Of a stretch of 10,546 nt of DNA, positions 5,845-10,546 are shown piece after piece (positions within the stretch are counted from its first letter, which is position 1; each line of letters begins with the position of its first letter). The notes under the pieces were generated by a model that saw only the letters and a list, made by a program, of their open reading frames with translations, was not told where the DNA came from and ran no database searches. Origin of the DNA: Candidatus Bathyarchaeota archaeon (GTDB lineage: Archaea > Thermoproteota > Bathyarchaeia > Bathyarchaeales > Bathycorpusculaceae); assembly GCA_030630585.1 (NCBI GenBank), contig DAOVMU010000035.1, positions 1-10,546 on the forward strand, written 5' to 3'. A program made the position numbers and the translations under genes.

Positions 5845-6041
5845 TTAGCTCTCCTTCTCTCCTTAATCACCATTACCGCTATGGTCGTAGCCCCTGCTAT
5901 CACAAGCAAAATTCCTAGAGGTGTCGTCAACAATAACAAATTTGGCCATGCGTCAATAACTGCACTCTCAAGCGTTCCTGTGAATATCAATACTCCGATA
6001 TACAACGCTAGAACAATAGGAATAAGTATTCTGTCCTTCAT
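5838..6041 (-). CDS. 67-aa membrane protein with two transmembrane helices
   Basis: The start is taken at ATG 6041 because GAGG (6049-6052) lies 7 bases upstream and a TATA-like CATAAATAC (6076-6084) sits just ahead. The longer frame from ATG 6074 would begin inside the promoter and lacks a ribosome site. The protein has helices at about 4-22 (RILIPIVLALYIGVLIF) and 34-56 (LLTTPLGILLVIAGATTIAV) and ends in a basic tail (KERRRAKC). The short loop contains TLESAVIDAWPN. First gene of the trio at 6041-5206. Family unknown. Small size and two helices recall virion-membrane or holin-like proteins, but nothing specific supports either. Confidence 0.7.
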   Translation of the reverse strand: MKDRILIPIVLALYIGVLIFTGTLESAVIDAWPNLLLLTTPLGILLVIAGATTIAVMVIKERRRAKC

Positions 6042-6048
6042 TCTTATT

Positions 6049-6084
6049 CCTCTGTCTTTAACTAGGGGTTTCATCGTATTTATG
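6049..6084 (-). promoter_or_regulatory. Promoter and ribosome site of the membrane-protein trio
   Basis: CATAAATAC on the minus strand (6076-6084) resembles an archaeal TATA box and predicts transcription from about 6053. GAGG at 6049-6052 then lies in a very short leader before ATG 6041. This decides the start of the 67-aa gene. Confidence 0.5.
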
Positions 6085-6085
6085 T

Positions 6086-6092
6086 AAAAAAA
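6086..6092 (-). terminator. T7 tract after the large secreted-protein gene
   Basis: CCC followed by seven T residues lies 10 bases past the stop of the 534-aa gene and immediately ahead of the next TATA-like element. This is consistent with termination followed by a fresh start. Confidence 0.5.
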
Positions 6093-6101
6093 GGGTGGAA
6101 T

Positions 6102-7706
6102 TTAGGTATGTGTTTTGCGGTTGTAGCCGTTTATTTCGAATATGAAGCATGTTGTTTCGCATTCTGCCTCTGCGAATTTTAGGTTTATTGTTTCTGTGGG
6201 ATTCAAGTCTACGCGGTTGTCGTCATCAAACCGGAGAGTATGCTTCACCTTTCCAAGTTCACTGTGATAAGCGTAAGTTAACGGACACAAGTGCCACTCT
6301 CCTTCACTGTCAACAGCGTACAGCTTAACCTGGTCTATGTGGCTTGTATTGTTGTCCAGTTCCCATAGCTGAAGGTTGTAAACGCCGTTTTCTAAGGCTA
6401 AAGTGTTCTGTATCCAATGCTGAACCGTTACGTCAGACTCAGCGTGAATGTCAAGTATACCTTCTTCAACATAGGCTGTTCCGTTCCAAACGAACAATGT
6501 TGGACAAGAACCGCCTCCGCCACCACCGCCGCTGGTAGACTTGAAGTGGGCTTCTAAAGTGTGGGGTTGATCCATCGTGATTTCTATCGGATTTTGCATG
6601 TACATTCCTCCATCAAGAACCCAATAGTCAAAACCGTAGCCATAATATGCAGTAGCTGTAACAGTCACAGCTTCACCATAACTGTAAGTGTAGGTTCCAG
6701 GCGCAGGGCTAGTGGTGCCGCCTGAAGTTGTGGAGATGGATAACGTATGGCATGCCCAAAGTAATGTGTCGGTTTCAAGTGTGGTACCATCGGATGTAGG
6801 ATAGAAATGTACGTGTTTGCAGTAATAATTTGCGTCAACATTTTCGTAGCAATCTCCGCCCCATCCAAGAGTGTTATCCCAATAAGAATTCTCGCCATCT
6901 GTTGAATACGCGAAAGATACATCAGTCCATGAGGAATCGCCGAGTTTGATGTATCCAGGGGCACTCAGTTCTGATTCCCAACCAACACATCCAATGTCAT
7001 ACTCGCTCCACGCACCGAAAAATTGCAGAAACTTCACAGTGTTGGGCAGCGGTAACGGACCCCATTTTCGCCCCTGAATGCCAGTTTTGAAACAGTGAAT
7101 AGCCGTTTCATTTGGAGTGTATTGATTCAGAAGCCAAGTGGTTCCATCTACTTCCGCGTAGTAATCTAAAGTTTCGTCTGTCCATTGCATGGTTAGAGTC
7201 ACAGAAGAGTCAATCGTAAGACTGGGAACATATGTATTCCAGCTGTAGATAGATTTTGCATATCCAGGCAGACAATGTATCCACTCGTGCCCTTGAAAAA
7301 CCGTCGCGTGGAAATACGGTTGTGACAAATAAGGAGCCACCCAAAGACTAAAAGTATATCCCCAGTCAATTGCGTAACAATCTCCATGCACACTGTCTGG
7401 CCCTTGAGTAGCAATTCCAGCCATCAACCAATTGTCATTTTGAATCACAGACGTATCTGTACCATCAAATGAAACCGTCACATGGACTGCGCTTGCATCG
7501 CCGACTGTTTGGTCCTCCCCAAGATAGTTCGTTGTCATATAGCATCCTACGTAGGGCTGACTGCTGTGGTTTCCTTCAACCCAAACTTCGAGCATTGATT
7601 CACATTCTTCAATCAATGGACTGTTTTGTCCTTTCACTGGAGTGGGGAAGAACAGCACTAATAAGCACAGGACTAACACTAAACTCGCAATGTATTTCTT
7701 TGACAC
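6102..7706 (-). CDS. Large secreted surface protein with InlB-like repeat and archaeal C-terminal domain
   Basis: 534 aa from GTG 7706, chosen because AAGGA (7713-7717) lies 6 bases upstream and it gives a compact signal peptide (SKKYIASLVLVLCLLVLFF). ATG 7757 would add 17 Cys-containing residues. Residues 27-315 are Trp/Tyr/Cys-rich and look like a beta-sandwich (lectin/LamG-like) region, not assigned. Residues 320-388 match the divergent InlB B-repeat (TLSISTTSGGTTSPAPGTYT ... YGYGFDYWVLDG ... ITMDQPHTLEAHF). A seven-Gly linker (393-399) leads to a C-terminal domain opening with CPTLFVWNGTAYVEEGILDI and containing IDQVKLYAVDSEG. I recall this domain from secreted Bathyarchaeia proteins. No C-terminal membrane anchor is visible. 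Four sequons are present (NHS, NET, NGT, NNT). Probably binds surface glycans or proteins; this role is inferred. Confidence 0.85.
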   Translation of the reverse strand: MSKKYIASLVLVLCLLVLFFPTPVKGQNSPLIEECESMLEVWVEGNHSSQPYVGCYMTTNYLGEDQTVGDASAVHVTVSFDGTDTSVIQNDNWLMAGIATQGPDSVHGDCYAIDWGYTFSLWVAPYLSQPYFHATVFQGHEWIHCLPGYAKSIYSWNTYVPSLTIDSSVTLTMQWTDETLDYYAEVDGTTWLLNQYTPNETAIHCFKTGIQGRKWGPLPLPNTVKFLQFFGAWSEYDIGCVGWESELSAPGYIKLGDSSWTDVSFAYSTDGENSYWDNTLGWGGDCYENVDANYYCKHVHFYPTSDGTTLETDTLLWACHTLSISTTSGGTTSPAPGTYTYSYGEAVTVTATAYYGYGFDYWVLDGGMYMQNPIEITMDQPHTLEAHFKSTSGGGGGGGSCPTLFVWNGTAYVEEGILDIHAESDVTVQHWIQNTLALENGVYNLQLWELDNNTSHIDQVKLYAVDSEGEWHLCPLTYAYHSELGKVKHTLRFDDDNRVDLNPTETINLKFAEAECETTCFIFEINGYNRKTHT

Positions 7707-7780
7707 TAATATTCCTTTTTGGCGACTGCATTTTCCAAAGCAGTGTTTATCTTTCATTCATTTTCACTTATTGTGGCTTT

Positions 7781-7823
7781 TTACAACGTTTTCACTCTTT
7801 TAAGCCGGAGAGGCACGTTGTAA
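7781..7823. promoter_or_regulatory. 9-bp inverted repeat flanking a TATA-like element
   Basis: TTACAACGT (7781-7789) and ACGTTGTAA (7815-7823) are exact inverted copies separated by 25 bases. Between them the minus strand reads GGCTTAAAAGAG (CTTAAAAG at 7797-7804), a TATA-like sequence suited to start the large secreted-protein gene. This resembles a promoter bracketed by operator half-sites. A hairpin after the 165-aa gene is an alternative. Confidence 0.45.
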
Positions 7824-7849
7824 CGCCCTTTCCACACAAAAAGTGAAGC

Positions 7850-8347
7850 TTATTTGTTGTGGGGGCCATCTTTCTCCCTTACCATCATTTTAAATATGGG
7901 TGAAAGCATAAAGAGAAAGCCTGCAAACATCCAAAGGATATCCCCTATCCATACCGCTAAACAAACTTTTAGAATGAGGTCTGCAGTCTCTACGTTAACC
8001 ATTTGTATAACATCCAAATAATTGGTGTAGATCCACCAAGCCCTGTAGATTCCCCAGAAAAAGAAAAAGCCGCCAACAACCATTAGGGGAAGCCACCATT
8101 TAAGAACTCCTGTTGGAGATTTTCGCTCTCTTACGAATGCGATGATGCTGTAGGCTAAGCCCGCAGCCAGAGGTAAAATCGAAAGGAACGCATCCCGCAT
8201 GTACAGTATGCAACGGTCAGGGTCCGCTTCCAGTATGTAGATAATGCGATACTCACCTAAATCTATGGCTATCCCAAGACCACCGAAGAAGGACACCACG
8301 AACGCAAGCGATAAGATAAGTAAACCAACTTCAACACGATACTGCAT
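7850..8347 (-). CDS. 165-aa membrane protein with four transmembrane helices
   Basis: Four hydrophobic segments lie at about 7-28 (VGLLILSLAFVVSFFGGLGI), 52-72 (DAFLSILPLAAGLAYSIIAF), 83-105 (KWWLPLMVVGGFFFFWGIYR) and 124-150 (LILKVCLAVWIGDILWMFAG). Basic segments (FVRERKSPTG and MMVREKDGPHNK) place the middle loop and C-terminus inside. The loop after helix 1 is acidic and aromatic (DLGEYRIIYILEADPDRC). GGAGAAGG just upstream supports ATG 8347. A four-helix protein encoded directly before a large secreted protein resembles the order of membrane protein and spike in pleolipoviruses, but there is no sequence match I can vouch for. Confidence 0.75.
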   Translation of the reverse strand: MQYRVEVGLLILSLAFVVSFFGGLGIAIDLGEYRIIYILEADPDRCILYMRDAFLSILPLAAGLAYSIIAFVRERKSPTGVLKWWLPLMVVGGFFFFWGIYRAWWIYTNYLDVIQMVNVETADLILKVCLAVWIGDILWMFAGFLFMLSPIFKMMVREKDGPHNK

Positions 8348-8374
8348 TTTTCCTTCTCCACTTTTTATTTTGTT

Positions 8375-8581
8375 TCATCCGGCCCTGACCATTGAGATTA
8401 AACTGAATAACGTTGCTTCAACATTTCGACCTTGTGTAGCTTTAAACCACAGAATTCCGATTATTATGAGACTAAATATCAAAATGAATGCGCTGATACC
8501 GATAATAATCTTTGTTCGTTGTAACACCTCAGTTCTCTGTTTTTCTGTGCCTGTCTCAACCTTTTTACGTTTTTCTTGCAT
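8375..8581 (-). CDS. 68-aa single-pass membrane protein
   Basis: A Lys/Glu-rich N-terminus (MQEKRKKVETGTEKQRTEVL) is followed by one strong transmembrane helix at about residues 24-46 (KIIIGISAFILIFSLIIIGI) and a short tail (FKATQGRNVEATLFSLISMV). The positive N-terminus points to an inside-facing N-end. GGTGG with a further GAGAGG lies directly before ATG 8581. It follows the RHH gene by 70 bases with no convincing promoter between them, so the two are probably co-transcribed. The 165-aa membrane gene follows after 27 bases. No family is recognised. Confidence 0.7.
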   Translation of the reverse strand: MQEKRKKVETGTEKQRTEVLQRTKIIIGISAFILIFSLIIIGILWFKATQGRNVEATLFSLISMVRAG

Positions 8582-8610
8582 CCTCTCTTACCACCTTTTG
8601 TTCTCTTTCT

Positions 8611-8626
8611 GCCCTTCCTTTAGGGC
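8611..8626. repeat. Short hairpin between the RHH gene and the 68-aa gene
   Basis: GCCCT and AGGGC (5-bp arms, 6-base loop) lie in the 70-base spacer. They may modulate expression between the regulator and the structural genes or stabilise an RNA end. The signal is small and weak. Confidence 0.25.
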
Positions 8627-8651
8627 TAGGCGGTGACACGCCTCCAATGGA

Positions 8652-8807
8652 TTAACCGCTGGTTTCTTTCTTTTCCTGTTCCATAAGTTGAAGTAAAGCG
8701 TATTCGATAGAATGACTGCGACTCGCAAACCTCAGCTTCTCAACTTGCTGGTCTATCCAATTCACAATGTCTTTTCTAACCGTGACTTGAAGTCTTTTCT
8801 TAACCAT
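8652..8807 (-). CDS. Ribbon-helix-helix (CopG/Arc type) transcription regulator
   Basis: A 51-aa protein starting at ATG 8807. It shows the full RHH plan: strand at 4-10 (KRLQVTV), helix A at 12-26 (KDIVNWIDQQVEKLR), the turn FASRSHS, then helix B at 32-43 (SIEYALLQLMEQ). RHH dimers insert the paired strand into the major groove and bind as tandem dimers to repeats about one helical turn apart. A frame stop lies just upstream, so only ATG or a nearby TTG can start it. It heads the minus membrane/secreted block and diverges from the 8939 operon. The spacer carries 10-bp-phased ATACAC repeats, the expected kind of RHH operator. It therefore probably represses both promoters and itself. Confidence 0.85.
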   Translation of the reverse strand: MVKKRLQVTVRKDIVNWIDQQVEKLRFASRSHSIEYALLQLMEQEKKETSG

Positions 8808-8845
8808 TTCAACCAAACATTACTCACATCTGTTTATGCTTATTG

Positions 8846-8853
8846 CCTTTATA
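8846..8853 (-). promoter_or_regulatory. TATA box of the RHH/membrane operon
   Basis: TATAAAGG on the minus strand lies 39-46 bases ahead of ATG 8807. Transcription about 25 bases downstream gives a leader of roughly 15 bases. It overlaps the first phased repeat (8851), which fits repression. Confidence 0.55.
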
Positions 8854-8921
8854 CTCATACATACACTATCATACACAAAGTATAAATACCTTTGCCTACA
8901 CCAATATACACAGACATACAC
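8851..8921. repeat. 10-bp-phased ATACAC operator arrays in the divergent promoter
   Basis: ATACTC at 8851 and ATACAC at 8861 and 8871 are spaced exactly 10 bases. After the plus TATA box a second set runs ATACCT 8886, CTACAC 8896, ATACAC 8906 and ATACAC 8916, again 10 bases apart. The two sets are offset by 15 bases. The closest pair of repeats is CATACACTATCATACACAA (8860-8878) and TATACACAGACATACACAA (8905-8923). One-turn spacing on one DNA face fits cooperative RHH dimers. Confidence 0.65.
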
Positions 8922-8928
8922 AAGAGGT
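8881..8928 (+). promoter_or_regulatory. TATA box and ribosome site of the rightward operon
   Basis: AAAG-TATAAATA (TATA at 8881-8888) is a near-consensus archaeal TATA box with a purine-rich upstream element. It predicts transcription near 8910. GAGGT at 8924-8928 lies 10 bases ahead of ATG 8939. The ATG at 8934 is followed at once by a stop. Confidence 0.65.
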
Positions 8929-8938
8929 AAGATATGAA

Positions 8939-9040
8939 ATGAACGAAAAAGAACTCAGGAAAACACGGTTCGAAATAATAGTCGCCATGCTCAACAACGA
9001 CTCGCTTCTCAGAGAACAGATTCACGCATACTTCAAGTAA
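8939..9040 (+). CDS. 33-aa small protein, first gene of the rightward operon
   Basis: ATG 8939 is chosen because GAGGT (8924-8928) precedes it. The same frame is open to 8843, but that would run through the TATA box and operators. The 33-aa product (MNEKELRKTRFEIIVAMLNN, then DSLLREQIHAYFK) is a charged amphipathic helical pair with no motif. It is the first gene under a strong divergent promoter, facing the RHH gene. An anti-repressor or partner of the RHH protein is one possibility, from position alone. Confidence 0.6.
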   Translation: MNEKELRKTRFEIIVAMLNNDSLLREQIHAYFK

Positions 9041-9046
9041 GAAGAG

Positions 9047-9325
9047 ATGGTGAAGATGACAAAATATTCGAAAGAAGACATCAACAAAATCATCGACCTG
9101 AAAGGCGCTGACGGTAAACAGATAGATATCTTTGATTTACACGGTGTCTTACACGTTGGCAACAGTGAGAACGGCGCATGGGATTTGAGTAAGACCTACA
9201 CGTGTTTCAGCGAGCACAGCTTAGGCATTAGCCCTGAAGATTTCGATGGGTGCGAAACAGAAGACGACGTCAACGAGCAATTCCACGACTCATTGAAGAT
9301 GATAGTTAAAGAGAGATTGTTATAA
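9047..9325 (+). CDS. Unrecognised 92-aa acidic soluble protein
   Basis: ATG 9047 lies 6 bases after the preceding stop. The ribosome site is weak (AGAAGAG), and ATG 9056 is an alternative, so translation is probably coupled. The protein is acidic: helix YSKEDINKIIDLKG, strand-like DGKQIDIFDLHGVLHVGN, then GAWDLSKTYTCFSEH and an acidic C-terminal helix (EDDVNEQFHDSLKMIVKERL). No metal-binding, catalytic or membrane motif is clear. Low charge balance and small size recall DNA-mimic or anti-defence proteins of viruses, but that is speculation. Its TAA overlaps the next ATG (TAATG). Confidence 0.65.
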   Translation: MVKMTKYSKEDINKIIDLKGADGKQIDIFDLHGVLHVGNSENGAWDLSKTYTCFSEHSLGISPEDFDGCETEDDVNEQFHDSLKMIVKERLL

Positions 9326-9654
9326 TGCTGATTCGGAAATCACGGTTGAGAATGACTCACAACAATCTCTTTGAGTGGAACCCAGGCAACGGCCGATGGT
9401 ATCCGATAAGCCGCCGCAACATAGTCTTCAGAGCACCGGCGATTATTCAGAGAGTCTTGTTCAACACGATGCTCCAGAACAAAACCGTCCAGGTGAAAGC
9501 GAAGTGTGCGAAGCCCAAGCTGCACGTTCTCTCAATCGACCTGCCTGGGATATCAACGATTCAAACAGCGCTCAAACCTTTCAGAACGATGCAAGAAATT
9601 ATGAACGTGCAAACAAGCCTCAGCGTGTTCTTGAAAGGGAAGGAACTATCTTGA
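9325..9654 (+). CDS. 109-aa basic ORF overlapping an open PadR-frame extension
   Basis: ATG 9325 overlaps the preceding stop by one base and the frame ends in TGA 9652-9654, overlapping the PadR TTG. The product is basic: LRMTHNNLFEWNPGNGRWYP, then RAPAIIQRVLFNTMLQNK and TVQVKAKCAKPKLHVL. Codons often end in C or G, as in the PadR gene. However, the PadR frame is also open from 9375 across the same bases and shows the stronger purine-N-pyrimidine codon pattern. Which frame is coding is therefore unsettled. The two start-stop overlaps favour this ORF. Function unknown. Confidence 0.45.
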   Translation: MLIRKSRLRMTHNNLFEWNPGNGRWYPISRRNIVFRAPAIIQRVLFNTMLQNKTVQVKAKCAKPKLHVLSIDLPGISTIQTALKPFRTMQEIMNVQTSLSVFLKGKELS

Positions 9655-10034
9655 AGGAAGTGACAGGGTTGAAAGAATTTGAGGGTAAGCAGGTTCAAAC
9701 TAAGCTGATGAAGGGGTTGTTAGACCTTATAGTGTTGCAACTCTTGAACAAGACGCCGATGCACGGCTATCAGATCATAACAGAGATCCGCAGAAGCTTC
9801 AACGTGTACTTTGGGCCAAGCACTATTTATCCGCTGTTGCACACGCTTCAGAAGAAAGGGTATGTGAAGAGCGAATGGAACATGAGTGGCGAACGACCGC
9901 GGAAAGTGTATATGTTGACGGCTGAAGGCCGGAAGCTGCTGGACTTCACGGAAGACTCGTTTAACCTGATTTGCAGAAAACTCACGTTAGAAACAGAAGT
10001 TATAATGGCTACAGACCTATTAATCCAGGCATAA
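9651..10034 (+). CDS. PadR-family winged-helix transcription regulator
   Basis: The 127-aa form starts at TTG 9651, which overlaps the preceding TGA and has GGGAAGGA about 6 bases upstream. The frame is open back to GTG 9375, but that adds a polar, low-complexity tail of about 92 residues not seen in normal PadR proteins. Hallmarks: KGLLDLIVLQLLNKTPMHGY at 21-40 with the PadR 'MHGYQI' motif, recognition helix GPSTIYPLLHTLQKKGYV at 55-72, and wing GERPRKVYMLTAEGRKLL at 80-97. A short C-terminal helix would form the dimer, shorter than in PadR-s2 proteins. PadR proteins usually repress from palindromic operators. The nested palindromes just after its stop, and the similar cluster at 3748-3790, are plausible targets. 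Confidence 0.88.
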   Translation: MKEVTGLKEFEGKQVQTKLMKGLLDLIVLQLLNKTPMHGYQIITEIRRSFNVYFGPSTIYPLLHTLQKKGYVKSEWNMSGERPRKVYMLTAEGRKLLDFTEDSFNLICRKLTLETEVIMATDLLIQA

Positions 10035-10037
10035 ATC

Positions 10038-10094
10038 GATGGAAACTTTGCGATGACATCATCGAATTCGCTCACGTGTGAGCAAGTTTCCATC
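10038..10094. repeat. 57-bp nested palindrome cluster, with right copy of the 17-bp inverted repeat
   Basis: An outer repeat GATGGAAACTTTGC (10038-10051) pairs with GCAAGTTTCCATC (10082-10094) with a single-base bulge. Inside, in order and nearly touching, are CGATGA-CA-TCATCG (10051-10064), CGAATTCG (10063-10070) and GCTCAC-GT-GTGAGC (10070-10083). Bases 10069-10085 are the exact reverse complement of 3748-3764. It begins 4 bases after the PadR stop. It could be a recombination or end site, a PadR binding site, or a strong RNA hairpin at the 3' end of the operon. Confidence 0.75.
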
Positions 10095-10298
10095 TGTTCT
10101 GAGACTTAACCCAACAAACAAAATTTATTACAGAATAAACATTCCATAGGTTCTATTAGATTCTGAAGAGATCTTATAAGTGAACAACATTCTATGGGTG
10201 CAGAAGCCACATTTTATCCATAGAAAATGACATTTCAGAATTGAAACAGTGAAAACAAGCTTCTTTCATGGAAATAAGCCTAAAACGGAAAGGTAATA
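10095..10298. other. AT-rich intergenic stretch with CCATAG motifs
   Basis: No gene is seen here. CCATAG occurs at 10144-10149 and 10218-10223 and, inverted, CTATGG at 10192-10197. TTCTATGG (10190-10197) and CCATAGAA (10218-10225) form an inverted repeat, and CATTTT/AAAATG (10210-10229) another. CCCATAGAA also lies just after the left palindrome cluster (3791-3799). CTTATAAG at 10173-10180 is TATA-like. The stretch may be an element edge or control region. Confidence 0.4.
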
Positions 10299-10546
10299 AT
10301 GATATTAGAGAAACGTGGTGTGCTGATTGAGGACATGTGTCCTCATATTGCTAAGCTTGTGCCATATCTTGAATAGAAAGATTACGGCATGAACATTGTT
10401 GAGCTTTAAAGTTACTAGCTAGTATAGACTAGGGAACTGAAACGTTTGGGGTTTAGCGCGTGCGAGATGCGAGTGGATGTCTCCTACATGTCTGAGAATT
10501 CCTTAACATTAAATGAAAAGGCTGTAAAGAAAAAGGGTGTTGTTCC
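10299..10546 (+). pseudogene. Decayed gene with several in-frame stops, running off the window
   Basis: ATG 10299 has GGAAAGGT 4 bases upstream and reads 25 codons (MILEKRGVLIEDMCPHIAKL, then VPYLE) to TAG 10374. In the same frame protein-like sequence resumes as KDYGMNIVEL, stops at 10407, 10416 and 10425, then continues open to the window end as TRELKRLGFSACEMRVDVSY and LTLNEKAVKKKGVV. The spacing of an early 'LIEDMCPHIAKL', a 'LKRLGF' and a late 'EKAVKKKGVV' vaguely recalls small PIN-like (DUF5615) proteins, but I would not assign it. Alternatives are a genuine 25-aa microprotein at 10299-10376, plus a separate gene starting near ATG 10467. Confidence 0.35.

Noticed and set aside
6042..6074. 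Longer start (ATG 6074) for the 67-aa membrane protein
   Set aside because: It lies in the predicted promoter with no ribosome site. ATG 6041 has GAGG at proper spacing.
8244..8636. 130-aa plus-strand open frame across the 68-aa and 165-aa membrane genes
   Set aside because: Its hydrophobic, Phe/Ser/Ile-rich composition is what antisense reading of membrane genes gives. No ribosome site.
8861..8921. ATACAC repeats as a CRISPR array
   Set aside because: Units are 6 bases with 10-base spacing and no unique spacers of 30-40 bases, and no cas gene is visible.
8843..8938. N-terminal extension of the 33-aa protein to 8843
   Set aside because: It would translate the TATA box and operator repeats. 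GAGGT clearly marks ATG 8939.
9375..9650. PadR protein read from the first available start at 9375 (219 aa)
   Set aside because: The first 92 residues are polar and unlike PadR N-termini. TTG 9651 has a good ribosome site and overlaps the previous stop. The ambiguity is kept as a finding.

Overview
The window reads as an archaeal mobile element or provirus, not ordinary chromosome. Archaeal signs are TATA boxes about 25-45 bases ahead of starts, strong GGAGGT-type Shine-Dalgarno sites, T-run terminators, TTG/GTG starts, a 51-aa ribbon-helix-helix regulator, a PadR regulator, and secreted proteins with N-glycosylation sequons. The C-terminal domain and InlB-like repeat of the large secreted protein are of a kind I recall from Bathyarchaeia, so that lineage is my best guess, held loosely. 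I see no integrase, polymerase, terminase or capsid gene.

Layout. 1-452 (minus) is a partial winged-helix protein running off the window. 480-550 is a control region with a 17-bp palindrome and a TATA box. 559-3768 (plus) is a packed replication-type operon: a winged-helix protein, tiny overlapping ORFs (one apparently double-frameshifted), a 637-aa P-loop ATPase of the DUF3631/primase-helicase sort, and three unrecognised proteins of 130, 22 and 101 aa. 3748-3925 is a palindrome-rich boundary. 3926-8807 (minus) is a block of small membrane proteins, two secreted proteins, two small soluble proteins and, at its head, the RHH regulator. 8808-8938 is a divergent promoter region with 10-bp-phased ATACAC repeats. 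8939-10034 (plus) carries a 33-aa protein, a 92-aa acidic protein, a 109-aa ORF and PadR. 10038-10094 is a nested palindrome cluster. 10299-10546 looks like a decayed gene running off the window.

How it may work. The plus operon probably copies the element. The minus block encodes envelope, surface or cell-wall components. The RHH and PadR proteins probably switch these programs at the divergent promoter. The strongest unexplained signal is an exact 17-bp inverted repeat at 3748-3764 and 10069-10085. It brackets the whole 6.3-kb membrane/secretion/regulator segment, and each copy sits in a cluster of further palindromes just past the end of a plus-strand gene.
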